From an uncultured Prevotella sp. (GTDB lineage: Bacteria > Bacteroidota > Bacteroidia > Bacteroidales > Bacteroidaceae), in the NCBI GenBank assembly GCA_945873145.1, contig CAMCBZ010000001.1, positions 124,001 through 188,000 on the forward strand: DNA of 64,000 bases. Direction: 5' to 3'. Below are positions 36,155 through 44,677 of the stretch, piece after piece. The position numbers and the translations under genes are program-made. The number at the start of each line of letters is the position of its first letter. Position 1 is the first letter of the stretch. The notes beneath the pieces are model-generated. The model was not told the DNA's origin, ran no database searches, and saw only the letters and a program-made list of their open reading frames with translations.

Positions 36155-37342
36155 TTAGACTTGTCGTTCAATGATTTCCAAACACATGCGGCTGTTGTGG
36201 TAAGGGCATTTCCAGAAGCCTGCCTTGTCGTCGTCGAGGTTGATCTGACCGTCGTCGCTGATTGCCCAGTGCCATTCTCCGTTGACGTGGTCCACGAGAT
36301 GCTTGTCGATGTAAGTCCAGCAGTCCTTAGCCACCTTCAGTGCGTCTTTGTCGTTGAAGTACTGATAGAGGTTGACGTGGCCGATGACATTCTCGCAGAG
36401 CACCCACCATTGGCGCTGTCGGTCGGTCTTTCCGGTGTCCTTCCAGTGCTCATAGATCATGGATCCGTCGGGTTGCAGGCCTTCGTCAGCGGCTTTTGCC
36501 AGGTCCACGACGATGGGTCCGAGCTTTGCCTTCACGTCATCCTCACCGAGCACGAGCGCTGTTTCCCACAGCAGCCAGGTAGCCTCGATGTCGTGGCCAT
36601 AGCTCTCGATGTTGCGGCGGCCGTGCCACGCATTGTCGAAGAAGAGGTCGAGGTGATGAGTCTCCTTATTATATAGCTTGTCGGTGAAGACGTCGAGCAA
36701 CCGATGGATGCTCTCGTGCAGCTCCTTGGAAGGCCATACACGGTAGAGGTTGGTATAAGGTTCGATGACATGCAGATGGGTGTTCATCGTTTTGGCGCCG
36801 TTCTCGTCCTTGTCGGAGAGACGCATGTCGGCGATAGGATTCCACTCGCGTGTGAGAGCCTCTACGTATCCTCCGTTGACGGCATCGTAGGCGTGGGCCT
36901 CTATGTCGTGGTAGAGTTTGATGGCAGCGTCGAGCGCCTGCTTGTCGCCCGTGGCGCGTGCATACTCGCTGAGGCCGTAGATGACGAAGCCGATGGCGTA
37001 GGTCTGCTTCTTGGTGTCGAGCGGCTTGCCCTCACAGTCGAGGCTCCAGTACACGCCACCGTACTCTTTGTCGATGAAGTGATCGAGGATATAGTCCTTG
37101 GCACGTGTGGCGGCATCGAGATATTCCTTGTTTTTCATCACACGGTAGGCGGCGGAGAAGGCCCACAGGATACGTCCGTTGAGGATCGCGCCCTTCTCTG
37201 CTTCGGGGTGCACATGGTCGTGGCCGTCGACACGGCCGTAGTATCCGCCGTGCTCTTTGTCCGTGACCTTATCGATCCAGTACCGGAGGATGTTGTTCTC
37301 CAAGCACTGTTTCATTTCTTTTTTGAGCGTTTCCATAGTCAT
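36155..37342 (-). CDS. AGE-family epimerase (mannobiose/cellobiose 2-epimerase)
   Basis: A 395-residue (alpha/alpha)6-barrel enzyme of the N-acylglucosamine 2-epimerase family. In a mannan operon the expected reaction is epimerisation of the reducing mannose of beta-1,4-mannobiose to glucose, giving mannosyl-glucose for the GH130 enzyme. Family segments include YYGRVDGHDHVHPEAEKGAILNGRILW near 34-60, SYGHDIEATWLLWE near 244-257 and the terminal CPYHNSRMCLEI, with the barrel histidines. The ATG overlaps the transporter stop by one base (TAATG), so translation is probably coupled. The internal third codon is a second possible start. Confidence 0.9.
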   Translation of the reverse strand: MTMETLKKEMKQCLENNILRYWIDKVTDKEHGGYYGRVDGHDHVHPEAEKGAILNGRILWAFSAAYRVMKNKEYLDAATRAKDYILDHFIDKEYGGVYWSLDCEGKPLDTKKQTYAIGFVIYGLSEYARATGDKQALDAAIKLYHDIEAHAYDAVNGGYVEALTREWNPIADMRLSDKDENGAKTMNTHLHVIEPYTNLYRVWPSKELHESIHRLLDVFTDKLYNKETHHLDLFFDNAWHGRRNIESYGHDIEATWLLWETALVLGEDDVKAKLGPIVVDLAKAADEGLQPDGSMIYEHWKDTGKTDRQRQWWVLCENVIGHVNLYQYFNDKDALKVAKDCWTYIDKHLVDHVNGEWHWAISDDGQINLDDDKAGFWKCPYHNSRMCLEIIERQV

Positions 37343-38691
37343 TATTTCTTAATAGGATAGAGGTATGACAGCAGCATCATGATCAGAGCGAAGGCTGCCG
37401 GGAACAGGGAGAACAAGGCCCAGACCATCGTCAGCACGGAGTCGGTGATGGACTGCGGGTCGATGGTGGGGTTGCCAAACTGGTCGGTGATCATGTGTGC
37501 ACCGGCCAAGCCGAGGAACATAGCGATGAGTGAGCCTGAGATGGCCGTGCCGAACTTCTGTGCCATGGTACCGGAAGAGAAGATAAGGCCTGTAGAGGAG
37601 GTGCCGTTCTTCTTCGTCGCGTAGTCAGCCACGTCGGCATACATCGACCACAACAGCGGAGAGTAGATGCCCACACCGGCCGAGGTGAGGATGGTCACAC
37701 CGATCATCACCCAGATATATGCCGGTTTCATCGGGATGAAGAAGAAAAGGATGGAGGTCACAAAGCAGATGAAAGCTGAGAAGATAAACGTCTTGCGCTT
37801 CGAGCCCAGCCACTTCGTGCAGACCGGAGACAGGCCGCCGAAGATCATGCAGGTCACCTCGCCGAAGGCCATAAACACCGTGTAGTTGATGATGAGGCTG
37901 CCCACAGTGATGTCACCGCCCATGCAGTAGGAGAACATATATCCGGCCACGGCATAGCGGAAACCATTGAAGAAGTTGGTGCAGACGGCTGTCAGCGTCA
38001 TGAAGATCCAGGGTTTGTTCTTCACCAGGTCCACGAACTGCTTGCCCGAGAACTTCTCGGCGCGCACCGGTTTCAGCCGTTCCTTGGTGAGCAGACCGCA
38101 GGCCAGCGTACCCGCAGCAGCGAGGGCACCGAAGAAACAACCGAGCACGGCATACTGATGCTGGTCCGTGCCGCCGACAAACTTCTGAAGATAGGGGAAG
38201 GAGAGCAGGGTGACGAAGCCCATGGCATAGGCACCCACCATGCGGAAAGCGGAGAACTGGTTCTTCTCGTTGTCGTCGTCGGTCATCACGCCAAGCAAAG
38301 AGCCGAACGGCACATTGACGAGTGAATAGACCAGCATCATCAGTATATAGAAGAAGTAAGCGTAGATGCGCTTGCCCACGGGGCCGAGATCAGGCGTATA
38401 GAGCAGCAGGGCGAAGATGACGCCCAAGGGGATGGAACCGAAGATCACCCAAGGACGGTAGGTGCCCCAGCGGCTTTGCGTGCGGTCGGCGATGACGCCG
38501 ATGACCGGATCGATGAAGACATCGATGAGACGCGCCACCAGCATCAGCACGGCAGCATCGTAGAAGGTCAGGCCGAAGACATTGGTGAAGAATAACGGGA
38601 AGGCGATGGACATGATCTTCCAAGTGATGCCGCCTGCTGCAGCGTCACCGAGTGCATAGCCTATTTTCTCTGATAGTTTAATTTTAGCCAT
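37342..38691 (-). CDS. GPH/MFS-type glycoside symporter (mannobiose transporter)
   Basis: A 449-residue inner-membrane protein with about twelve hydrophobic helices. It is of the glycoside-pentoside-hexuronide cation symporter type: IGYALGDAAAGGITWKIMSIAFPLFFT at the start, VIADRTQSRWGTYRPWVIFGSIPLG near 61-85, and a conserved central loop. The position between GH130 and the epimerase gene implies uptake of mannobiose or a related disaccharide. A perfect 13-bp intercistronic hairpin precedes it (38711-38748). The gene order matches the Bacteroides fragilis mannan cluster as I recall it. Confidence 0.88.
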   Translation of the reverse strand: MAKIKLSEKIGYALGDAAAGGITWKIMSIAFPLFFTNVFGLTFYDAAVLMLVARLIDVFIDPVIGVIADRTQSRWGTYRPWVIFGSIPLGVIFALLLYTPDLGPVGKRIYAYFFYILMMLVYSLVNVPFGSLLGVMTDDDNEKNQFSAFRMVGAYAMGFVTLLSFPYLQKFVGGTDQHQYAVLGCFFGALAAAGTLACGLLTKERLKPVRAEKFSGKQFVDLVKNKPWIFMTLTAVCTNFFNGFRYAVAGYMFSYCMGGDITVGSLIINYTVFMAFGEVTCMIFGGLSPVCTKWLGSKRKTFIFSAFICFVTSILFFFIPMKPAYIWVMIGVTILTSAGVGIYSPLLWSMYADVADYATKKNGTSSTGLIFSSGTMAQKFGTAISGSLIAMFLGLAGAHMITDQFGNPTIDPQSITDSVLTMVWALFSLFPAAFALIMMLLSYLYPIKK

Positions 38692-38710
38692 TGGTAAGGT
38701 TTCATTGACG

Positions 38711-38748
38711 AAGCCTTTGTCAGCACTTCAGGGTTCTGACAAAGGCTT
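38711..38748 (-). other. intercistronic hairpin between GH130 and transporter genes
   Basis: AAGCCTTTGTCAG (38711-38723) pairs perfectly with CTGACAAAGGCTT (38736-38748) around 12 bases. There is no T-run on the operon strand, so it looks like an mRNA processing or stability element rather than a terminator. Confidence 0.6.
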
Positions 38749-38762
38749 GTGTCGCTTATTGT

Positions 38763-39932
38763 TTATTTCAGATTTTCTTTGTTTTTGGCGATGAGCTTTT
38801 TGATGGTTTCCACGCTCTTGCCGGTGGAGAAGCCGTCAGCGGGCGTGTGCATGCAGTAGTCAACGAGCTTGTCGATGGTCGAGGTGGCTACGTGCATACG
38901 GGTGTCGGAAGAGGCGTAGTAGATAAACACCTTGCCGTCCTCGTCAGCAATCCAACCGTTGGAGAACACCACGTTCATCACGTCGCCGATATACTCTTCG
39001 CCCTGAGGAACGAGGAAATAGCCGCCCGGCTGTGCTATGACGCGTGTGGGATCGTCGAGTGCTGTCATGTACATGTAGAGCACATAGCGCAGACCACTGG
39101 CGCAGCCGCGTACGCCGTGGGCGAGGTGGAGCCAGCCTTGTGGTGTCTTGATGGGGTGAGGACCCTCACCGTTCTTCACTTCCATGATCGTATGATAGTG
39201 ACGCAGGTTGATGATCTTCTCTTCCTTCACCTCAGCGTGCTCGATGTCGTCGACAAGTGCCCAGCCGATGCCGCCGCCGGAACCGGCGTCGATAAATCCG
39301 TCCTGTGGACGTGTGTAGAAAGCATACTTGCCGTTGACAAACTCAGGATGCAGCACGACGTTGCGCTGCTGGCTCTTGGATTTCAGGTCCGGCAGACGCT
39401 CCCAGTTGATGAGATCCTTGGTGCGGGCGATACCGGCTGTGGCTGTTGCGGCACTCAGATCGCCGGGCTGGCTGTCGTCGTGACGCTCAGCGCAGAACAC
39501 CCCATAGATCCAGCCGTCTTCGTGGGCGGTGAGACGCATGTCATAGACATTGGTGGCGGGAATCACATCCTCGGGCATGGTGATCGGTTCGGGCCAGAAA
39601 CGGAAGTTGTCTACGCCGTTGGGACTCTCGGCAACAGCGAAGAAGCTCTTGCGGTCTGCGCCCTCCACACGCACGACGAGCAGGTATTTGCCATGCCACT
39701 TGATGGCTCCGCTGTTGAGTGTGGCGTTCATCATGATGCGCTGCATGAGGTAGGGATTATCCTTCTCATTGAAGTCGTAGCGCCATTCCAGCGGCGTGTG
39801 CTCGGCAGTGAGGATAGGATATTTATAACGTGTGTAGATGCCGTTGCCCCATTCCAGCGGCACGTTCTTGCGAGTAAGCAATTCTTCGTGGTGTGTGCGC
39901 AACTTAGCGACGCGTTCTTTGAAATCTGTCAT
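38763..39932 (-). CDS. GH130 4-O-beta-D-mannosyl-D-glucose phosphorylase
   Basis: Converts mannosyl-beta-1,4-glucose and phosphate to mannose-1-phosphate and glucose in the cytoplasm. The ATG at 39932 (MTDFKERVAKL) is chosen: the longer frame adds 55 non-family residues that overlap the mannanase end, and with this start the protein is 389 residues, the usual size. The family block IPATNVYDMRLTAHEDG places the catalytic aspartate at D131, the same number as in the Bacteroides fragilis enzyme as I recall it. Phosphate-binding regions include LHPEFVNGKYAFYTRPQDGF and HYHTIMEVKNGEGPHPI. No signal peptide, as expected for an intracellular phosphorylase. Confidence 0.92.
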   Translation of the reverse strand: MTDFKERVAKLRTHHEELLTRKNVPLEWGNGIYTRYKYPILTAEHTPLEWRYDFNEKDNPYLMQRIMMNATLNSGAIKWHGKYLLVVRVEGADRKSFFAVAESPNGVDNFRFWPEPITMPEDVIPATNVYDMRLTAHEDGWIYGVFCAERHDDSQPGDLSAATATAGIARTKDLINWERLPDLKSKSQQRNVVLHPEFVNGKYAFYTRPQDGFIDAGSGGGIGWALVDDIEHAEVKEEKIINLRHYHTIMEVKNGEGPHPIKTPQGWLHLAHGVRGCASGLRYVLYMYMTALDDPTRVIAQPGGYFLVPQGEEYIGDVMNVVFSNGWIADEDGKVFIYYASSDTRMHVATSTIDKLVDYCMHTPADGFSTGKSVETIKKLIAKNKENLK

Positions 39933-40042
39933 TTGTGAATGGTTTTTATCAGTTGATATTATGTTTTGCTTGATGTGAGGTCTTGCCAAGGCAAAATGAT
40001 GAGGAAGTTTCCTGAACGATGATGCCGGCAAGTCGGTGAGTG

Positions 40043-41098
40043 CTATTTGGTCTTGGCGATGTCCTTGACGGTCAGCACGCGGGGATCTTCGACCCAAGTC
40101 TTAAAGTCGTTGGTCTCGGGATGCCCGGCGTAAGGGACATAGAGCTCTTGGTGCTTGTCCCAGGCGTTGCGCCAGAAGAGTACGTAGCAGATGGGATAGG
40201 GCTTGATGGCCGGCCAGAGCACCGTGGTGAACCAGTTTTTGACAGGCAGCTTCTGTGAGCCTGTCTCTGTCAGGGCGATGAGTTTTTGATGCTTCTTGCC
40301 CATCTCGGTCAGCCGGCTCAGCTCGCGTCCGATGTTCTTCGTGTAGTTTTCAGCACTGCCGTCGAAGTCGTAGAGGTCTACGCCTATCAGATCCACGTAT
40401 TTGTCTCCCGGATAATAGATGTCCAGACTTGCGTCGCCCGTGTTTGGGGAGAAGGCCCACACGAGGTTGTTGAGGCCTTGGCGCTTCATAAACTGATAGG
40501 TATAGACATAGAGTTGCTTGTATTGCTCAGTGGTGCAGCTGTTTTTTCCCCACCAGAACCATCCGCCGCCCATCTCGTGCCAAGGGCGGAAGATGACCGG
40601 GATTGGCTGTCCCTTGTCGTCGCGCAAGGAAGCCAGGAAGAGAGCCACACGCTTCATGCGCTTGGCAAACTCCTTGCAGCTCTTGCCGCCGGGCAGGATT
40701 TCTCCTACCGGTTTGCCTTCGGGATCCCAGGCATTCTTGCCAGTGACAGGGTTGTTGGGGTGCCAGCTGATCTCTACGATACCTCCGCGACGGTTCTGTG
40801 CTTTGATTTCCTGACGCATACGGTCAAAGGGCACGCCATCGAGATTCTTGGCTTTTCCCATCTCCAGGTCACCGAGCTCAAAGCCCATCACGGCGGGATA
40901 GTCACCGCACGTCTCTTTCACGTCGCTGCGTCCCTGTTCCCATTTCCAGTCGTGGCCATAGACAGGATCGTCCTGATGACCTACCATCACTCCGCTTTTC
41001 TGCAACTTTGCCATGCGGCGGATGAGCTGGGTGGCAGGTGAGGCGGCGCAGGTGAGGCCGAAAGCCAGCAATAATGTCGTAATGATCGATGTCTTCAT
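40043..41098 (-). CDS. GH26 endo-beta-1,4-mannanase (mannobiose-releasing type)
   Basis: Cleaves beta-1,4-mannan in the periplasm or at the surface. Signal peptide MKTSIITTLLLAFGLTCAAS. The acid/base glutamate is E175 in FRPWHEMGGGWFWW and the nucleophile is E279 in IALTETG; both are canonical for clan GH-A family 26. The compact 351 residues, with no carbohydrate-binding module, resemble the exo-acting, mannobiose-producing ManA of Bacteroides fragilis. GH130 begins about 110 bases downstream and the acetyl esterase is upstream. Confidence 0.92.
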   Translation of the reverse strand: MKTSIITTLLLAFGLTCAASPATQLIRRMAKLQKSGVMVGHQDDPVYGHDWKWEQGRSDVKETCGDYPAVMGFELGDLEMGKAKNLDGVPFDRMRQEIKAQNRRGGIVEISWHPNNPVTGKNAWDPEGKPVGEILPGGKSCKEFAKRMKRVALFLASLRDDKGQPIPVIFRPWHEMGGGWFWWGKNSCTTEQYKQLYVYTYQFMKRQGLNNLVWAFSPNTGDASLDIYYPGDKYVDLIGVDLYDFDGSAENYTKNIGRELSRLTEMGKKHQKLIALTETGSQKLPVKNWFTTVLWPAIKPYPICYVLFWRNAWDKHQELYVPYAGHPETNDFKTWVEDPRVLTVKDIAKTK

Positions 41099-41135
41099 GA
41101 TGTATGGTTTTTATGTTTTGATTGCGATGTCTATG

Positions 41136-42419
41136 CTATTTGATGTCCATCATCTTCAGCAGCCATGCTTCCCATTCGTCCCACTGCTCCTGGAACCAAT
41201 AGTGGCCAGTGAGCTGATAGACGCTGAGGTGCTTGGGCGCCTTCACGATGTTGTAGGTGCCGTAGGACGATGTGGGTGGCACCACCTCGTCGTTGTATCC
41301 GAAAGAGAACCAACAGGGGCAGGTCACGCGGCGGGCGAAGTTGACGCCGTCGTAGTAGCGGGCTCCCTTGATGCGGGCCTCGTTAGGGTTCTTGGCCTGA
41401 TAGAAGTAGTGGGGCCATCCGCCGGCGACGCCCTTCAATTCGCTTTCGTAGTCGCACATAGCGTCGTGGACGGCACCCATGAAACTCACGCGCTTGTCGA
41501 GAGCGGCTGTGGCGAGCGAGAGGAAACCGCCCTGGCTCGAGCCTGTCACGCCGAGGTGCTGGCCGTCCCATTGCGGCAGTGAGGCGATGTAATCGACGCA
41601 GCGCACGGCACCGACGACCACGCGCTTGTAGTAGTTCTTATCTGGGTTGTCGAGATTGGTGTCCCAGTAGTTGTCGAGTCCGCCACGGAAAATCTCGTCA
41701 TAGACATGTTGCGGCAGGGTCACGGGCATGCCGTGGATACCGATCTCCAAGGTGATGGCACCGCGCGAGGCAGTGTAGACGTCACCACTATAGGGGCGCA
41801 CACCGGCACCGGGCACGCGGAGCAAAGCGGGATATTTGCCCGGCTTGACCGGTACACAGAGGATGCCGAAGATGCGGCCGCCGGGGCGGTCGTTGACAAA
41901 GCTCACCTCATAGACATTGACATCCTTGGTCGAACGGTCGGGCAGGGGAGTGAGATGCGGGTCGAGATCGTATTGACGGGCCTGCTTCAAAGCCTTGCTC
42001 CAAAAATCGTCGAAGTCATCGGGACATTGTGTGGCGGGCACGATCTTCTCGGGATCGAAGGCTGCCGTGCACAGCCCTTCGTAGTCCTTGCCGCCGACGT
42101 GTGCCGTGACCTTGAGGCGATAGAAGCCGGGCTTGGTCAGCTTACCGCTGAGCTGAATGGCCCCGTCTTTGAGTGTGACACCTTTTTTATATATAGAGGG
42201 ATACATCACCGGACCGGCTTCATAGTCGATCTGAGCGTTGGGCAGCGGTGTGCCAGACTTGAGAACGGAGACTGTGAATCGTGCAGTCTGACCCACGTGA
42301 TAGTTCCAGTCGTTGTGATCGGGCTGTACCGTCACAGTAATGTTGTTGCCTCTGATCTGCGCGCCAATGGTCATGCTGATCAGCAGAATCATCAACGAAA
42401 GAAAGGATAATCGCTTCAT
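41136..42419 (-). CDS. acetyl-xylan-esterase-family (CE7-type) acetyl esterase, exported
   Basis: A 427-residue alpha/beta-hydrolase with a signal peptide (MKRLSFLSLMILLISMTIGAQ). An N-terminal beta-sandwich (about 25-125) precedes the AXE1 domain (about 130-427), with the nucleophile S295 in GVTGSSQGG. The catalytic histidine probably lies in LTGHYWFQEQW near the C-terminus. In this operon it would remove acetyl groups from mannan or its oligosaccharides, though the family was named for xylan and cephalosporin C. It is the first gene of the minus-strand mannan operon; a TATCTTTG -7 element lies at the complement of 42529-42536. Confidence 0.85.
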   Translation of the reverse strand: MKRLSFLSLMILLISMTIGAQIRGNNITVTVQPDHNDWNYHVGQTARFTVSVLKSGTPLPNAQIDYEAGPVMYPSIYKKGVTLKDGAIQLSGKLTKPGFYRLKVTAHVGGKDYEGLCTAAFDPEKIVPATQCPDDFDDFWSKALKQARQYDLDPHLTPLPDRSTKDVNVYEVSFVNDRPGGRIFGILCVPVKPGKYPALLRVPGAGVRPYSGDVYTASRGAITLEIGIHGMPVTLPQHVYDEIFRGGLDNYWDTNLDNPDKNYYKRVVVGAVRCVDYIASLPQWDGQHLGVTGSSQGGFLSLATAALDKRVSFMGAVHDAMCDYESELKGVAGGWPHYFYQAKNPNEARIKGARYYDGVNFARRVTCPCWFSFGYNDEVVPPTSSYGTYNIVKAPKHLSVYQLTGHYWFQEQWDEWEAWLLKMMDIK

Positions 42420-43096
42420 TCTCGATCTTGTTTTTATGTTATTAGGTGGATGGAACGAGACGATACGAAAGTGTCATTCCCGCCCACGTGCTATTCAACG
42501 GTTTTAATCGTGTGGTTGAAATCTGCTGCAAAGATAAGGGTTTCATTTCAAACTGAATAATACAATTTTGACATAAACACGTACTTTCGTATTTTTTTTA
42601 TCACTTTGGTCGGAATCTGTTAAGATTCAAACGCTAACAAATAGAAATTGCCATAGTAGTGAGTGCCAATTGTAGTATCTTTTGTATAATAGTATTATTT
42701 TCTGTAAATATAGTATTACAAAGTTCTTCATATATTCTTTACCTTTGCATTTGAAAAAAAGACATGTGTAATAATAGTAAGTAATAAGATAGGATTGATC
42801 AATATATCACTTGCCCTAAAAGGCAAAATATGTATAGTAATAATATATAGGTAGTTTTTTGTAGGAAGGGAGGAGTCGTGAGATTGCTCTCTTTTTTAGT
42901 TAGCTTTTTCGGCTCCATCGAAAAATGCGATGCAAGCATTTGTTCGATAGCGAAGTCTTTATTAGGTAGGTATTCTTCCTTGTTTTTAGGATGGCCACGG
43001 ATAGCATGACGCTTACCGTGGTTTTTTGTATGTGATGGCAATAATATATAAGGAGGAGAGTTATAGCATAAGGAAATCAACTTAAATACAGTATTA
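42420..43096. other. 677-base intergenic region between the divergent mannan-locus genes
   Basis: AT-rich. Features seen: the minus-strand -7 (42529-42536) for the operon; a possible plus-strand -7 TACCTTTG at 42740-42747; two AT-rich motif copies (ATAATATATAGG about 42841, ATAATATATAAGGAGG about 43041). A hairpin CCACGG/CCGTGG followed by TTTTTTG (42993-43027) would act as a terminator or attenuator on the plus strand. A minus-strand frame (42799 upward) contains a protein-like stretch, KNKEEYLPNKDFAIEQMLAS, near 42930-42990; this may be a gene remnant. No complete gene is recognised. Confidence 0.45.
42993..43028 (+). terminator. terminator/attenuator-like hairpin upstream of the SGNH esterase gene
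   Basis: CCACGGatAGC pairs with GCTtaCCGTGG and is followed immediately by six T. It lies about 70 bases before the esterase start, downstream of the only plausible -7 element (42740-42747). Confidence 0.5.
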
Positions 43097-44554
43097 ATGA
43101 CGACTAAACAATTCTTTGTTTCGCTGGCTGCCCTTGCGTTGCCATTGGTGAGCCAGGCGAAAGTGAGATTACCCCATTTGGTTTCAGATGGCATGGTATT
43201 GCAGCAGCAGAGCGAGGCCCGCCTGTGGGGATGGGACCAGCCCGGCAAGACGGTGCGCGTCAGCGTGTCGTGGAGCAATGAGGCCTACACCGCCCGTGCC
43301 GACCGCGACGGGAAGTGGCTCGTCAAAGTGAAGACACCTAAGGCCAGCTACACTCTGCTGTCGGTGACCTTCGACGACGGTGAGAAAACCACCATCAAGA
43401 ATCTGCTCAGTGGCGAGGTATGGGTCTGCGCCGGGCAGAGCAACATGGAGATGCCCGTTGGCGGCTTCTACAACTGTCCGGTGAAGGACTATAATAATGT
43501 GGTGGCTGAGGCTGCGCAAAACAAAGGCATACGGTTTGTGAAGGTGCCGAGCGTGATGCGGACCACACCGCAGGACGACGCGCAGTGCGAGTGGAAGGCT
43601 GCCGATGCCAACAATGTGGCAGACTGCAGCGCCGTGGGCTACTTCTTTGCCCGCATGGTCAACCGCGTGGCCGACGTACCCGTGGGACTCATCCTTGCCA
43701 ACAAGGGCGGCTCGCGCGTGGAGAGCTGGCTCGACGAGGCCAATCTGAAGAAATATACCAACGAGGAGCTCGACTCCGCCAAGATGGTGAAGAAGTTCCC
43801 TTATGACTATCTGCGCCCGCTGTTGTGGGGCAACGGCACATTCCATCCCATCCTCAACTACACCGTCAAGGGCATTCTCTTCTATCAGGGTTGCTCCAAT
43901 GTAGGTGCGCCGGGCAATGAGTATTCCGACCGGCTGAAGCTCCTCGTGGAGCAGTGGCGTCGCGATTTCGGTCAGAGCGAGCTACCTTTCTACTTTGTGC
44001 AGATTGCTCCTTATATATATGGTGACGGTGCTGACGGCACCTCGGGCGCCTTGCTGCGTGAACAGCAGGAGCGTGCGGCAAGCATCATCCCCAACAGTGC
44101 GCTGGTCTGCACCAACGATCTTGTTGAGCCTTGGGAGGGCACTCAGATTCATCCCCATCAGAAGCAACCTGTGGGAGAGCGCCTGGCGTTTCTGGCATTG
44201 AACCGCGATTACGGTTTCACAGGGCTCCGGTGCGAGAGTCCGGTCTATAAGAGCATGTTCATCGAGGGCGATACCTGCTATGTCAGCCTTGATAAGACCT
44301 ATGGCGGTGTATCACGCTACGAGGGCATCCAGGGCTTTGAGGTGGCCGGAGCCGACAAGGTCTTCCATCGTGCTGTGGCCGGACATTTCTGGGTGTCGGG
44401 ACAAGACCGCCGCAACGAGACGATTTACGTCACGTCGCCAGAAGTGAAGCAGCCGAAGTACGTGCGCTACTGCTTCCGCAATTTCGAGTTGGGCAACCTG
44501 AAGAACTGTGCAAATCTGCCGTTGATGCCGTTCCGCACAGACAAGGATGAATAG
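43097..44554 (+). CDS. SGNH-type carbohydrate acetyl esterase (sialate O-acetylesterase family), exported
   Basis: A 485-residue secreted protein with a signal peptide (MTTKQFFVSLAALALPLVSQA). The block I nucleophile is in WVCAGQSNMEMPVGG near 115. Asn/Gly blocks follow (ILANKGGSRVESWL, FYQGCSNVG), and the His block is TQIHPHQKQPVGERLA near 357. The family is annotated as sialate O-acetylesterase, but members in plant-polysaccharide loci deacetylate hemicellulose. Next to a mannanase operon, acetyl-mannan or its oligosaccharides are the likelier target. It diverges from the operon. Confidence 0.85.
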   Translation: MTTKQFFVSLAALALPLVSQAKVRLPHLVSDGMVLQQQSEARLWGWDQPGKTVRVSVSWSNEAYTARADRDGKWLVKVKTPKASYTLLSVTFDDGEKTTIKNLLSGEVWVCAGQSNMEMPVGGFYNCPVKDYNNVVAEAAQNKGIRFVKVPSVMRTTPQDDAQCEWKAADANNVADCSAVGYFFARMVNRVADVPVGLILANKGGSRVESWLDEANLKKYTNEELDSAKMVKKFPYDYLRPLLWGNGTFHPILNYTVKGILFYQGCSNVGAPGNEYSDRLKLLVEQWRRDFGQSELPFYFVQIAPYIYGDGADGTSGALLREQQERAASIIPNSALVCTNDLVEPWEGTQIHPHQKQPVGERLAFLALNRDYGFTGLRCESPVYKSMFIEGDTCYVSLDKTYGGVSRYEGIQGFEVAGADKVFHRAVAGHFWVSGQDRRNETIYVTSPEVKQPKYVRYCFRNFELGNLKNCANLPLMPFRTDKDE

Positions 44555-44677
44555 CAGAAGATGATTGTTGCAAATATAAACAGCGAGCGCCCTTGGAGCC
44601 ATCTTTCTTTATGATGGATAACTCCAAGGGCGCTGTTGTTAGCGATGAGCGGCGCTGTTGTTGAGGATAGACGGAAC

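Noticed and set aside
42799..43278. 159-codon minus-strand frame across the mannan control region
   Set aside because: Its first half is antisense to the SGNH esterase gene. Only a short middle stretch looks protein-like, so I describe it as a possible remnant, not a gene.
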